Source of the DNA: Lophium mytilinum
Lineage: Eukaryota > Ascomycota > Dothideomycetes > Mytilinidiales > Mytilinidiaceae
NCBI GenBank assembly: GCA_010093605.1
Contig: MU004193.1
Span: 1,630,579-1,694,578 of the forward strand
DNA: 64,000 nt
Direction of reading: 5' to 3'
Shown here: in pieces, positions 1 to 12,452 of the stretch
How positions within the stretch are numbered: position 1 is the stretch's first letter
How the letters are laid out: the number at the start of each line of letters is the position of its first letter
Notes under the pieces: generated by a model
Database searches by the model: none
What the model was told of the DNA's origin: nothing
The model's input: the letters and a program-made list of their open reading frames with translations, nothing else
Translations under genes and position numbers: made by a program

Positions 1-2548
1 AGATTCTTTCTTCTATTAATTTAATAATAATTTAGTTAGAAGAATTATTAAAGGGCGGCTAATTCTTTTCTATTATAAGTTTATAAAAAGTAGAAGTCTT
101 ATCTTTTAGATTAGTTAATTGCTCTAAGGCTACTAACTCTTCTAGTTTTCTAATAGCTTCTTAGCTAGCTAAGTATAGTTGCGTTTAATATAGCCCTTCT
201 CGCTATAATTATAGTACTTACGCGTATTAGTATTCTATTAAGTATTATCTTTACTATATCTACTATAGCCTTAACCGCGTTTTTAAGATCTAGTAGTATT
301 TCTACCTTTAAAGGCGTTTAGTTTAGCGTTATCTTTAGTATCTAGATATTTATATTTATTAGAATTAATATTAGTTTCTTAAAAGTAATTATTATCTAAT
401 TCTTTATTAGCCCTAGAGATAGCATTAAGGTGGCCTTAATAGTTTCTTATTCTCTTATACTAGAAGATCTAATACTTATTAGTAGTAGCAACCTATACTA
501 TCTATTTATTAAAATTAGAAGGGGCCTATACTTAGGCGTTAATATAAAACTTAAGGCTAGGTTTTAAATCTACGCAGGCATGTTAATATACTTTAAGATT
601 AGATAGAGCTATATTAAGAGGGTATATATAAGTAGCCCTAATAAGCTTATTAAAGAACTAATAAGTACTAGTTATCTATACTATTTTATTAAAGTAGCGT
701 TAGCGTTACTCTAGCGTATCCACGCTCTTATAGCGGCGGCTAAAGGTAGTAAAGAACTAATTTAATATAGTAAACTTAGTATTACCTTAGTAGTGCTATT
801 AAATATCTTAGTTCTATTAAATAGCTATAGTTCTAGCTATATAGCTACTAGCTAGCTAAATCTTTTAAGTTTCTAGTATCTACTAGTAAACCTATTAATA
901 GGTGTCTACTTATATAGTAATAAAGTTATATATTTAAACTATCTAGATAGGGTATATATTATTATTAACTTTATCTAACTATATAGCGGGAGTTCTTATA
1001 AAGACTTTAGATAGCGCTATTAAATAAGGTTTTCTTATAGCTAATATTCTCTTAAAGGCTTATTAGAGCTCTTATATAGTTTATTTTAATAAAGGCTTAT
1101 TATAGTCTAGTATTAGATAATCTAAGAAAGCGTTAAATAATAGACCCCGGGAATTAGTAGTACTTTAAGAAGTAGGCTGCTACTAGAGGTTATCTAATAT
1201 ATTCTTAACGCAGGCATAGTAATTAGAAACTATAGCTTATAGCTATTCTAGTATAGTAGCCTACTACTATTATATAGAAGAAGCTAATATAGAACTAAAA
1301 AGTTCTAGTTTCTAGTAATCTATTATATACTCTATTATAGGGGCTTAAAAGCATTAATAGCTATCTAAAGAAGGTATAAATAATAGCTCTTAATAGGTAA
1401 GCCCTAGATTATAGGCTAGAGTACTACTATAAATAATTAAAGAACCTTAAACTAGTAGCTTAATAGGTTCTAGAGTAGTAGCCTACTTAGCCTATAAGGC
1501 TAATATTAGATTAGATAGATTATAAGATATAGTACTAAACTAAAAGAGCCTTTAGAAGAGTTCTTAAAGGTTAGAAGGTAATCTATTAGAATAATAATAT
1601 CTATTACTAGATATAAAAGAAAGCTAAGGGTTATAAAATATCTAAGAATAAAAAAGAGTAGAAAAGAGTTAATAACTATAATATAATTAAAGTAAAGAGT
1701 AAGAAAAGGGTGCTAAAATAGTAATATTAAGTTTCTTTCTTAAATGCTTTTTAATATCCTATTAAAGAGGGAGGATTCTTAAAAGGACTTCTCTACCTTC
1801 TTCTTATAATTAACTTATAAGGATTTCTAATTACTATATAATTATTAGGCTCTATTAAGCTATAATATTATTCTTCTTACTATTCTACTATTACTCTTAC
1901 TTTAGTAGCTAATAGAACGCGTAGTTAGTTATATAGAAGTATTAAAAGGAATAGAAAAATCCTATAGTAATATTCTAGCTAAGGGCTCTTTAGACCTATA
2001 CTATTTAATTTTTATAAGAATATTTATAATAGGCGGTTATACTATAACACCAGCCTAATACTAATTAGGGGCTATTATTAATAGTTATTATTAATTACTA
2101 ATTAGGTTAATTTATAGAAACTATTAATATAGCTTAGTATTATTATAATAATCTAAAAATTCTACTAATTATAGAAGCTAATATCTTCTATTATTACTAA
2201 GAGTTAATTATAAGAATATAGCCTTAGCTAGCTTTATACTATTAAGTTTAAGAATTTAATAGCCCTCTAAGAAGGCCTTAAAGGTAGCTAGAACTATAAC
2301 TAAGCTACTAGATATAATATTTCTAATTATATAATATAAGAATTTAAAGAATAATAGATATTAATTCTATATAGAAATCTAGCTAGGCTATATATATATT
2401 AAAGAGGCCTATATAGGCCTTAATTATACTAGATCTATATAGAAAAGCGTTTCTATAGTAGATCTATATATTATATATATAATATCTAAATATTAACTAT
2501 ATATTAAGAATTCTATACTATATTACTAATTTCTAGATATTTAAGGAC
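1..2548. repeat. RIP-degraded AT-rich repeat island
   Basis: The stretch is dominated by A and T, with TA, CTA and TAG everywhere, while CpA and TpG are almost missing (the first 60 bases contain neither). That is the footprint of repeat-induced point mutation, which turns CpA into TpA on both strands of duplicated DNA. No long reading frame survives on either strand. Composition changes abruptly near 2548 to ordinary sequence. The left end is cut by the window. The original element was probably a transposon, but too little is left for me to name its family. Confidence 0.85.
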
Positions 2549-2904
2549 TGTACCCTAGTAAGCTAAGCAACTGCAAACACTAGTTGTGGCGCAGGCCCAG
2601 GATGATATTAAAGCACGTGGTAGAGGAGGCTAAGGGGCGTGCATTCGTCTTCCTTAATTAGGAGAGTTTAGCGTAAATTACAATGTGAAATGATAGGTTT
2701 TAGATATTAACCGTTACCATTCATACCCCTGTAATCCTTCCCAATACTTAGGTTTTCTTGCGTAGTGACTCAAGTGTAGACTTCCTAGGTATTGAAAAGC
2801 CGTTATGTTTCTAGAAGTAGAGATCAAAAGATGAAACGCACCTGGGAAAGAGAGCTAAAGAAGTACGTAAAACGCTGACAGAAAACCATTCTCGTATAAG
2901 GTCA
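2549..2904. other. Intergenic spacer between RIP island and F-box-like gene
   Basis: Normal base composition returns here. It would hold the 3' untranslated region of the minus-strand gene that ends at 2905. I see no gene or repeat. Confidence 0.5.
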
Positions 2905-3918
2905 TCAAATAGGTAACCCACGCTCTTCCCTTTTCCTTGTTGTAGTCTCCCTCCACAACCGAAATGCAGCAACCCGTTCCTCTCTCGGGAGATGGCCGAA
3001 AGTAGCTCCAGCATCGTAGTCATCCAGTGTCCTCAGCACCGTTCCGATCTCAAAGTGCGCGAAACGCTTCCCATTCACGCTGAACTGAATACTCCCGACC
3101 CTCTCATGGAGAATCGCACCATATTGGGCCGTGTGATAGGTCATGCCAAGAAGTTCTAAGCAGTGACGCATAAGGAACCAAGCGAGCCAGGTGGGCCTCA
3201 AGACTTTTTTTTGCACAGTCTCGTCGTCCTGGAGGCTCGCGGACTGGGCATGATATCGCGTGTACTTCCAATTCTCCGAGGCGGGGGGTGGAGTCTCGCC
3301 AGGGATTTCTTCCTTGTCGTCCTTACCAATGAAATTTAGATCTAGGTTCTTGATAGTAACTTCCCTGTCAAGGGATGAATCGGTATGCGGCACAGGTCCG
3401 CGCCTCAGCACATATTCCAGCAGATAGAAGAATGGCCACACTTGCCAAGGCGGCCCACCATTGCCTAAAGGCCAAGGAATATCGTGGTGTCCAGAGATGC
3501 GGATTGTGGCGTTCACCTGATCGAGCTGACTTGAGAGTGCGGGGACGGATAACCAGGTTGGCCACAGCTTGCTCTCCTCAAGGAAGATGACATCGAGTTC
3601 GTAGGGGGGATGAAACAGAGTGAGGGCCGCAGCTGTCTTGGAAGAGATTTGGCGGTTTACGAGGAGAAGAGAAGCACTGTTCGAGATGTACCCACGCGGT
3701 TCCAAGTACACTGCGAATCGGCCAGGCGCAGAGTTGAATTCGGATGGATCTTCTGGATGCCATCGTGGAGATGGAGTCGGCCGAGGCTCTGCCGTACTAA
3801 CATCTTGCGGAGGTGGTCGGGAATAGGATATGACGAGTTCGAGAATTGTATCACGAATTTCACGGGGAAGAGAGAGGAGAGGAGACGGGGTGTTCGGATC
3901 TAGGCTATTCTGCGCCAT
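2905..3918 (-). CDS. F-box-like / 2EXR-type fungal protein
   Basis: Single-exon frame of 337 residues starting at the ATG at 3918-3916. Residues about 13-30 (LLSLPREIRDTILELVI) have the leucine-proline-x-E-[IL]-R pattern that opens F-box and 2EXR domains in the large expanded families of filamentous ascomycetes. In those families this helix binds Skp1 or a partner and the rest recognises a target. The remainder contains conserved-looking hydrophobic blocks (a line about stained or 'taken-up' residues LLLVNRQISSKTAA at about 84-97 matches the 'LLxVNRQI' segment usual in these proteins) but no known catalytic motif. Function in this organism is unknown. The gene ends about 360 bp from the RIP island. 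Confidence 0.75.
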   Translation of the reverse strand: MAQNSLDPNTPSPLLSLPREIRDTILELVISYSRPPPQDVSTAEPRPTPSPRWHPEDPSEFNSAPGRFAVYLEPRGYISNSASLLLVNRQISSKTAAALTLFHPPYELDVIFLEESKLWPTWLSVPALSSQLDQVNATIRISGHHDIPWPLGNGGPPWQVWPFFYLLEYVLRRGPVPHTDSSLDREVTIKNLDLNFIGKDDKEEIPGETPPPASENWKYTRYHAQSASLQDDETVQKKVLRPTWLAWFLMRHCLELLGMTYHTAQYGAILHERVGSIQFSVNGKRFAHFEIGTVLRTLDDYDAGATFGHLPREERVAAFRLWRETTTRKREERGLPI

Positions 3919-6068
3919 ACTTGGAGGTTTGTTGCTTCTTATGAATGACCTATGCTTGAGACGTCTGCGGATACGTGCTAAGATGTGTACTACAAAGCGA
4001 GGACGAATGTTGACCGTTAGGTCGCGGAAGCTGGTGGTGAAGGAAGGGCTGCAGCCTGCGGCGATCGGCTAGATCTCCCCAAGGATGGTCAGGTGACCCT
4101 TTTCCGTATCATTGATGTTGAACGCTCACATTCTGTTCTGCCATGAGAGACAGACTAGTGGGGGTCTGGAAATTTGTTAGGCTCCTTGTGGTTTGCCATA
4201 TTCGTGTAGTGGGAGTAGATCCTAGCCAATCAGCGTACAGCTACAGAAGAAATTGAGTATTTATGAAGAAACACGATCGATTGGCATTAAAAGAAGCAAC
4301 CGATATCAAATAAGAGCCTTGCTTATGTTCCAGGCAGTTATGAAACGTTTTTGGTCTTCCCACGCCAAAGAATGATTCGAATTGATATGATCTTACATGA
4401 ACAACACGTGACCCCGTACTACACCTCATACGAACATCTCTGCATCTCCACATCAAAACAACTCTCCCTAGCCCTCCGACGAAACGAAAGCCTAGAGGCC
4501 CTACACCGCCCCCCAACGATCAACCTAGTCGCATGCGGCTGACTTACTCCCGCGATGCTGCGTAACAAGGCTATCGACCCCTCCCCCCTCCACCACACAA
4601 CGCCTTCTTCCACACACCATACCCACCACTTCCCGAAACCGATTAAGTTCCCCACACGACCACTTTCACTTGATAAATTCCAGCCTCCCATGAGAAAGTT
4701 GCATCAGGCGAAGTCCGATTACAAGGAAACTGGCCCTCACGGAGGCTCAACTGCATATGCGCTCCTGCAAGCCGCGAGCCTCATTTTCAACGTCACTTGT
4801 TCTACACCGACACAATCTGAATCTTAGAAGGGCCTCAGAAGGCTTACGGAGGGATATGATTGCCAGTTTAGGTAAATGGCGATGCTGGTGCCTGGGAGGC
4901 CGCCCATAGATAGCACTGCTCCACTTCCGCACCGCCGTTGCACGGTGACTCGTGAGAGCAATAGACAACGCTGAAAGGGCGATGCAATGCGCCTTGGGTA
5001 TCAATGTTAACCTGGTGTCAAGTTACAGTTGCCAGAGGCCCGACAGTTTTGAAGGAAAGCAGGGTTGGATGAGTTGCCCGAATCCGCTATTGCTGGAGCC
5101 TACGGGCACCCGCATTGCCTGCAAGTCACGTTGGCTGAGCTCGGTGAAGGTCACACACGAGGGAGATTGCCCCTTTCCACTTGGAGCCTGCGCCGGCATT
5201 TCCGGAAGTGCTGGCGTCCACTCGAACGGACGAAGTGACGTCGCACTCTTGCAAATTTGTGCCTGTACATGGGAGTCCGGGGTGAGTATTCCACTCATGA
5301 TGCTCGCCCCTTCTTTGCGCCCTCGTAGTAGCTCCACCCCGGCTTTTGTCTCACAAGGAGGTCAGGCCTATTAAATCCATGCACGGCGCCACAACCGCCG
5401 TTCCATGCCATTGTTTCACGCTTAAATGCGACGGCTGATCTTTACGAGGGCGACCGGACGGGAGGGGCTGTGTTCTGGGCGGAGAGATGACACAGTGAGG
5501 CGAGTGACCACGATGCTTACAGTGTTGAGATGAGGAGTTGACGGGTATTAGGAGGGGGCGAAACATGAAAGAAATGTTGCACTTGAGGAGTCCATAACTA
5601 AGACGAAATTTGCATGGGGTTTTTCGCCTTCAAAAGAAGCCATTGTGTAAATTCCATGATGCGCAATTCAAAGCAATTGTCCAGCCCCGCGGGAGAAGTG
5701 AGTCTTCAGATACAAGCGCGCCACCAGGATGCTTGCTTGCTAGAATGCTAAGAACTCCCCTGAACATGATGGACATATGAATCACCGCTCGATACGATAA
5801 GACATTGAAATGAATAGGAAAACCTAGATAATAAAGTTACCACCGTGGTAGGGTATTCCGAAAGGCCATAGATTATGTAGCAGCCGGTTTACATGCAAAG
5901 AACGAACGAACTTCTACATGATGAAGTAAACCTTCCATATGCGCCCAGAGTGTGAAAGGAAAACAAACGAACGCAAACCTATCGTCCATTAGCTTGCAGA
6001 TGTGCACAGGGAAAGTACACGACATACTGTGAAGTCGCTATAGCCAGGAATGCGCATCCGCTTATCTG
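3919..6068. other. Gene-poor stretch, no supported gene
   Basis: About 2.1 kb between the start of the F-box-like gene and the 3' end of the cysteine-rich gene. Several short frames exist on both strands (for example around 4555-4827 and 4952-5374) but they overlap each other, lack family signatures and show no convincing splice pattern. The part next to 3919 should contain the F-box gene promoter. I see nothing else. Confidence 0.4.
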
Positions 6069-6663
6069 CTAGCGTTTAACGTACTCAATCACACACTTGT
6101 CGCACTTCGGTATCCCACACATGGGACACCCCGTCGTCACAGGTCCAAGCCCACCATCGCCGCAATGGCAGCAATACCACACCCAGTCCGTGTCACCATC
6201 AGTCGGGTCGCCGGAAGGGATCGAGTCGTTGCCGCGGGTGTATGCAAGGAGATACCCGGTGGAAGACGAATGATGATCGAGAAAATCGAGGTGAACAGCG
6301 CGCATTCCGGTAGCAATAGCGTCAACGATGGGTATGGCAGGCCGCGGGGACGGCATCAGAGGGAAGTTGTGGTCGTGCGAGTCAAAGGCGTTGACTAACA
6401 CTTGCCCGACGCAAGACGGAAGCAGAGGATCGTCCTCAGCATGAACATGTTCCGAGCCATCGGAACTACACACATTGCACTTGGAGATAATTAGCATCCT
6501 TGGAGACATAACTGAACGAAGAATCACATACCCCTTTGTGCTCACAATTGATGCAAACGGGTTGCAACGTGATGCTCTGTGGGCCGTCCCCACACTGGCA
6601 GCAATAGTAGTGCGTCTTCGGACCGCACATGGTCGGGCCCTTAAGCTTCGATAGAACAGCCAT
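6069..6663 (-). CDS. Small cysteine-rich putative zinc-binding protein
   Basis: Two exons: 6663-6532 and 6479-6069, joined across a 52-bp intron (6531-6480; GTATGT donor, GCTAAT branch site, AAG acceptor), giving 180 residues. A YCCxCGDG motif occurs twice, once near the N terminus (YYCCQCGDGPQ, about residue 19) and once near the C terminus (WYCCHCGDGG). Each is followed by CxxC pairs (CINC...CNVC, and CPMCGIPKCDKC). These look like two zinc-ribbon-like knuckles flanking a linker of about 90 residues. Such small double-knuckle proteins are common and uncharacterised in Dothideomycetes. No signal peptide is visible, so it is probably intracellular. The domain is my reading of the cysteine spacing, not a family match. 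Confidence 0.7.
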
Positions 6664-9600
6664 CGAATTGGTCGCGTATCTCGGGGCGGAATGGATTAGA
6701 AGTGCTGATGGATAGAGCGGTTGAGAGGTTGGTCGGGGTGATTATGAGGGCGATTGAAGGGCAGGTGCTCGGGCATCTTATAGCGAAAGATGGGAAGCGC
6801 CTGAGGATCGAAGCAAGCATGGCTGAGCCATAGCTAGAAGGAAAGGGCGATGCCTAGGCGCCTTGGAGGCCGTAGGGCATCTGAGGGACCAAGTAAGCTG
6901 AGACAAGGAGAAACAAGGGCGAAGGGCGACTTGGGCACCATGCACTGCAAGAGCTGTGCAAATCTACTCAACCGGAGTCATCATAAAGGGCAAAAGAAAG
7001 GAGTATCGATGGGATGGGAGCCGGGGACGTGAAGAGAAGGTCAGGGGAACATCAGTGACGGACCGCAAGGCACGACATGATTGGATGACGCAGAACATTC
7101 CGCAGGCCAAGAGGGCGACAGGAGCTATGGTTGACTAGAGTGGAGACGCCGATGCCGAGATTGGAGACTGACAAGAATGCCTCAGCTGACGACGAAGGAA
7201 AGCAGGGGATATTTGAGCGGTGATAGTAAGGCGACGCCGTGAGTCGTGAGAGGTGGCGGAGCGGAGATGCTGGGGAGGAAGTGCAGGACCACGGACGTCC
7301 TGTAGAGACTCGCTGCGAGAAGTAGAGTAGACGAAATGTATTCCAGGTATGGTATCCGGAGGATCGACGCGATCATTACATGGGCGACAACCTGGGCTTT
7401 GGGCCAGTCAGGGCAGCAGTATTAGGAGCCCGCTCCTGAGTGGATAAAAACATCCATCCGAAGGCCCGCCAGTTGGGCGCAAATGACTAAACAGGATCGC
7501 GGTGTGTGTGCCTTCTTGCCTTCATACTAAGGAAACTAGTGAGTATTACAAGGGAAGGGGAATAGCTTACACCAAGACGTCGGTTGAAAGTTTCAATAAG
7601 AGAACGCAAGATAGAAGAGTCCGATCAACAACCTCGAGCTATTTTCCCTGAACACAAGCAACCCCCTGAAAGGTTTATATGGATATAGTGAGGCCCGCGG
7701 GCGTTAGCGAGGTTGAAAAGAGCACTTATGAAGGGTCCAGATGAGCTGACCACACTGAATACGGAGTGAACACAAAATAACAGTATTCATGGATAATGAT
7801 AATATTACTCATAATAATAGGAGGCGACGACCATTCAGAAATAACCTTCAGGTTAGCAAGAAGTTGATTGGCAAGGAGGCTATGCCGGGCGAGAGGCGTG
7901 ACCGTTGAGCAGAGACGCCGAAGTGTGAGGCAGATCGTAGTATGCCGGCTAAGGCAAGGCGGCCGTGGACGTAACTGAGCAGAGCTTGGTTCAGCATCTC
8001 TTCATTGCGCGAGGACGCTGTTTAGCGGCCACGAGACGACTGCACCGCTATGGCTCGGCTGTAGAGTGTCTCGGTATCTGTTGCGGGACTGGCACACTCT
8101 AAAGTCGGCCACTAAACCCCAGCCTTCATGTTGTAACTGTGGGGTGAGAAGCTCGCCCAAGTTCCTCAGTCTTGTTGCCCCGGCCGCGGAGGACATTGCC
8201 GGACGTATTTCAAGTGTGTAGCTTTGCACGGCCTCCTCCTGTGCGCCTGAGTGTATCCGCCTGAATCATGCAAGTCTGGTGGCTTTGCGAAGGGCGAGGC
8301 GGTCGTATGAGGCGGCGATATGAGGCAGTCAGCGAAGAGGCATCGTTGGGCAGACTCGTGAGAGGGCTCCCAGGAAAACGAGGTAGCTGTATGTCCCTAT
8401 TAGCTAGCAGGTGTAGGATCATAGGGAAGGCATGACACTACTCAGCCCCCGCGATGTTCTAAGGTGCGACCATCTGCGCTTCCCCCAGCGCCTGATGTCC
8501 TTAGGACTCCGTCTCGTTGCACCCGGAGTGATGCCGGAGTGCTGCCTGGCTAGATCAAGGCACAAAAAGACAACATGTTGACTAACATTGGGCACGGAGC
8601 AGCCTCGGGGCCGCCTCACATGGAGCTGGTAGAGGGAAAAGTGCGGTGAGAGTCAAAACGGCGACCGGGCGCAGCTCGTCTTTTATACCGAGCACTCAGC
8701 CTCGCCGCAAGCTCTTCTTGAGGCTCAAAACTCTCGCCGGGTGTCTTTTTAGGTACGCCAGCTTCAATAGGTTGTATGGTGTGGCATTCTGTCTCGCACG
8801 CGTGAGGGATGGGGCCAGTGGAGAGGGCCCCCGTTGGAGCAGGCCTGCGCATCTTAAGATAGGGCGGCCGATGAGAGCTATTTTCAACCCTGAAAGTCTA
8901 AGGCTGAGAAGGCGGAGGAGGTTTTTGGGACACTAGACCCGTCGCCTTCTTTGCCGGTGAGCGAAAATGAACATTTTGCGATGCCTGAGGATTGTTCTAA
9001 CTGCAGTTCCGGGCGCATCAAGGCGTAATGGATCATCCGTAAGTACCGGTGAAGAGTTATGCTCAATACAATGCTGGAGAGTGTCCGACTGTGGGTGGGT
9101 TGGGGTTGAGCTGAGGGGATGTTGTTGCTTTCTTTTTCCCCGCTATACTTGTTGCGTCATAGTTCAATCAGTAAGCGCATTAAACGTGCCTTCTGTAATG
9201 GGGCGTATTTAGCTTATTCTGATAGTTAGGTAAAGGATACCAGTGTGAAGTTGTGTTTCAATTGAGTATGAAGAAGATGTGGTGAAGTTGGATTTAAACA
9301 CAGATCAATCGCATCCGTCATAGACATTATAGGCTGAGCATAAATAGAGTGTCCAATGATGGAGACTCACCTTTCCTTGGAAACTTGCAGGCATTCGCTG
9401 TCGGCGCGTAAACAAGCTAAAGGTATGCTTGCTAGGGCATTATTGACCTATGCACAGCTCTTGACCAACGAATGAGTCGTTCTCGAGATCTTGCTCGTTT
9501 TGCACACTACTTGGGTTGGAATGTGTTTGAATCATCGAAAATTAATTAGAGCACCTCAAGCGGCGGTAGAGAGAAGTACCCAGATTCGCGAGACTCTGCT

Positions 9601-10034
9601 ATGTAGATAGATGTACCGCGTGCAGAAAAGGAGAAAGGGGAAAGAAAGAGTCACGTGCTCTGGGTATATCAACCAATAGGACGGCTTAATGTATTTGGCA
9701 ATCCATGAATGCGAAGTCTTACTCTCAGACTTCCTGATTTGAAGTCCACGACGTCTCTAGTCTTATGTGCACTTACCTATCACCGCTCGAGCTCCTCTAA
9801 GCTATGATTGCAATGTACAAAGTGAGGTTATGGTAAGCCTGGTCTCTCTTCGGGCCATCCCTGAGATGATAGTGCCAAGTCCTGCTTATTAGGTAAGCCT
9901 GACTCGACATGATTCACGTCGCGATCATCTGCAGCTATGCCAGCTTCAGCCTGCCTCGTCTGCACCGCATGGCCCCTCGATATATATTAGCAACTCGTTA
10001 GGACCGACGAGTCGTGTGCCCGTCGTCCGCACAC
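6664..10034. other. Long gene-poor stretch
   Basis: About 3.4 kb with only short overlapping frames on both strands (for example 8002-8229, 8646-8936, 8967-9212), none with recognisable domains or a consistent splice structure. It should include the promoters of the divergent flanking genes. A CACGTG E-box-like site and a CCAAT box lie near 9650-9680. Nothing else was recognised. Confidence 0.4.
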
Positions 10035-11832
10035 ATGCCACGAACACCGGTAGAGAGGGCTGTGTCCCGTTGGACAGCCATCATCATCCCTCTTATCATG
10101 ATCGGCTCTGCAGCTTACGGGACATGGTGTATAGTTGTGAAGGTCGCAGGTCAGTCGCTTGTGTACACTTGACACTTCAGTTGCTGCTAGATTTCCACAA
10201 CAATGCTGACCATTGGCAGTCGAGTACCTGCTTAATCCTCCCAAATCGTACCGCCGTAACTTCCACATACACCCCCGACATGGAGCCGCCATCGCCGTTC
10301 TCGTTTTATACTTTATCTTGCTCTTCTTAATGGCCATCACGTACTTTCGCACCCTCCAGGTGATATGGATGGATCCTGGGTATATTCCTCTCGGAAACGC
10401 GTCGCAGAAGGGAGGTATACCTGGCCCGGAGTTCACAGCAAAGGACGCTTTCGTTTGCGATAGCAATGGGAAGCCTCGATTTTGTGACCACTGCAACAAT
10501 TTTAAACCGGACCGTACACATCACTGCAGTGAAGTCGAGCGCTGCGTGCGCCGTATGGACCATTTCTGTCCTTGGGCTGGAGGCATCATATCGGAGCATA
10601 ATATGAAGTTCTTCTTGCAGTTCCTGTTCTACGGCTTTTTCTACAACCTTTTCTTGATCGTCACAATTGGGGTTCTGATGCAAGAACGAAAACGGAAGGT
10701 GAGTCGCTACTTTTGTTTCTTAGCTTCGTTCATATCATTCGCCATTTTTGGGAGCGGGCCCTTGTTGGATTACAAGTCAGGAAAGCCTACGAAATCATAG
10801 ATCACAATGGCCTATAATCGCTCCCCCAAGCACCTTCACGACGTCTTCACCCAGCGGACGCCACAATTCTGAGCACTCATTTGCCACCGTGGAGGTGCCT
10901 CTATGGGGGGTTTCCAAGATCTAGGCGCCGTGTCAAGTTTCATGTAGCGGAAGCTGAGCTAGCTCTTGGCTTTTTGGCAACGAAGTTGCTCACTACAGTG
11001 ATGACTAGCTTGCAAAGTGGCATTCAAGCAACGGCAATCGTATGCCCATATGTTTGGCCTGGTACTCCAGGTCCTCTAAAGGCTTCCGGGGGCTTGGGAG
11101 GATGGCATTGTGTCATCGTTGCACCGCAGAAGGTCTCCATTCGATTCGTGGTACTCTGACTCGTTTCCCACAAGCAGAGTCTCCCAACGTGTTTTTTCTA
11201 TATTCAGGCGCGATGTCAAAAGTTTTGCAGCGGAATCCGAGCTAACATCTGCCTCATAGATTGGACACTATGAAACTACATGGATCGTCGCCATAGCTCT
11301 TGCTTCCGTCTTTGGCCTCTTCTCCTTCGGGATGAGCATCAGCTCGCTCGTTTCTACCGCGCGAAACCTAACTACCATCGAAAATCTCAACAAAGGCAAT
11401 GCAGTATATAGCCTCGCTGTTTTTACTGGCACAGGGCCCATGCAACAACCCCAAGGAGAGAAAACAGTACTTGCCCGGAACTTCACCATATTACAAACCG
11501 ATACGGGTGACAATCCATGGGACCTCGGTGTAATCCGCAACTTGAAGAGCATTCTGGGCGAAAGCTATCTCGACTGGCTCCTTCCAATCAAATATAGTCC
11601 CTGTACAAAGCACGATCGCGCGGACGGTCACTTTGAATTCGGTCCGGTGTTGCAAAAGGTGAAGCAAAGAGCTGGGCTGAACCCTGACATATCCAGACGA
11701 AGGAGCCATAGACGGCGCTCTAGCCACCGAAGTCACCAATCGCATCGGAGCCATAGAAGTCACAGGAGTCAAACGGATAATCCGAGTAGCGACATCTCTG
11801 ATGAGAGACCACGCGCTCCTGAACCGGAGTGA
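10035..11832 (+). CDS. PFA5: Palmitoyltransferase PFA5-like (DHHC family)
   Basis: Three exons: 10035-10149, 10220-10698 and 11260-11832 (388 residues). It attaches palmitate to cysteines of membrane-associated proteins. Transmembrane segments lie near residues 13-35 and 60-82, then the cysteine-rich domain (CDHC at 127-130, RTHHC at 137-141, RRMDHFCPW at 149-157), then two more hydrophobic segments. The catalytic tetrad is DHFC (152-155), the variant I associate with PFA5 in filamentous fungi. The last exon carries the family blocks NLTTIENLN, NPWDLG and DWLLPIK. The C-terminal tail has a Ser-His-Arg repeat (about residues 340-365). The second intron is 561 bp, several times longer than its neighbours, and contains a degenerate internal duplication. 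Splice phases agree at every junction. Confidence 0.88.
10921..11253 (+). repeat. Degenerate direct repeat inside PFA5 intron 2
   Basis: A block of about 45-50 bp at 10921-10968 (AGGCGCCGTGTCAAG...) recurs imperfectly at 11203-11253 (AGGCGCGATGTCAAA...), about 285 bp downstream. The second copy carries the branch site (GAGCTAAC) just upstream of the used acceptor at 11259, while the first copy has a changed GAGCTAG at the same place. This suggests the 3' part of the intron was duplicated or an insertion occurred, which would explain its length. Confidence 0.55.
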
Positions 11833-12137
11833 ATGCCCTCTATTGTGCAAGCAATGCGACAACGCTCCGAAGTTGAGCTATCCTCGGCGGAAGAAGCATC
11901 ACAGGTCCGATGCATTCGCCTAGTCTCAAGCAGTACACTGAGTGGGGGAGATACTAGCTAGTAACATCTCACTAGCAGGCTCTCAGGCTAAGGGATTATG
12001 ACCTAGCCCCAATCGACCGGCCCATTTTCGGCCCAATGCCGACATTAATGGGATGCGGGATGATAGAAAGGCTCTTCAGGTGTCACCGGAAGAGTGGTCT
12101 GGCTACGAAAGAGTGAGAATGCTAGCTACCAAGAGCT

Positions 12138-12452
12138 ATGTTTGGTTATTTCCCTTGTAATCTTGATACCTGGCGTCGTGTTACATCTTCGAGCGTCTTT
12201 CCAAGAATCGCATTCGCCATCTTCTATTTGTCCATAGCTCAACAGGCATTTGCATCCCTATCATCTTTAATCAATGAAGACATACATCAGCTCCAATTCT
12301 CTCAGAAAGAGTCATCTGTTTGCGATTTCTTCGACGCCGCCTGTGGAATCTCAGGGAAACATCAGGATTGCCACAATCTGAAGGCCTGTGAGAGTGTGAT
12401 TCAGGCTTGCCTTTGGCGGCTCGTGAGTATCTGCTGGATCTATGATGCTTAG
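12138..12452 (+). CDS. Possible small cysteine-containing secreted protein
   Basis: An ATG-started frame of 104 residues. A hydrophobic segment at about residues 20-38 (ending QQAFA-S) could be a late signal peptide. The region after it holds six cysteines in about 50 residues. That is the general look of fungal small secreted proteins, but the N-terminal extension before the hydrophobic part is odd and no family is recognised. It could be chance. Confidence 0.22.
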   Translation: MFGYFPCNLDTWRRVTSSSVFPRIAFAIFYLSIAQQAFASLSSLINEDIHQLQFSQKESSVCDFFDAACGISGKHQDCHNLKACESVIQACLWRLVSICWIYDA

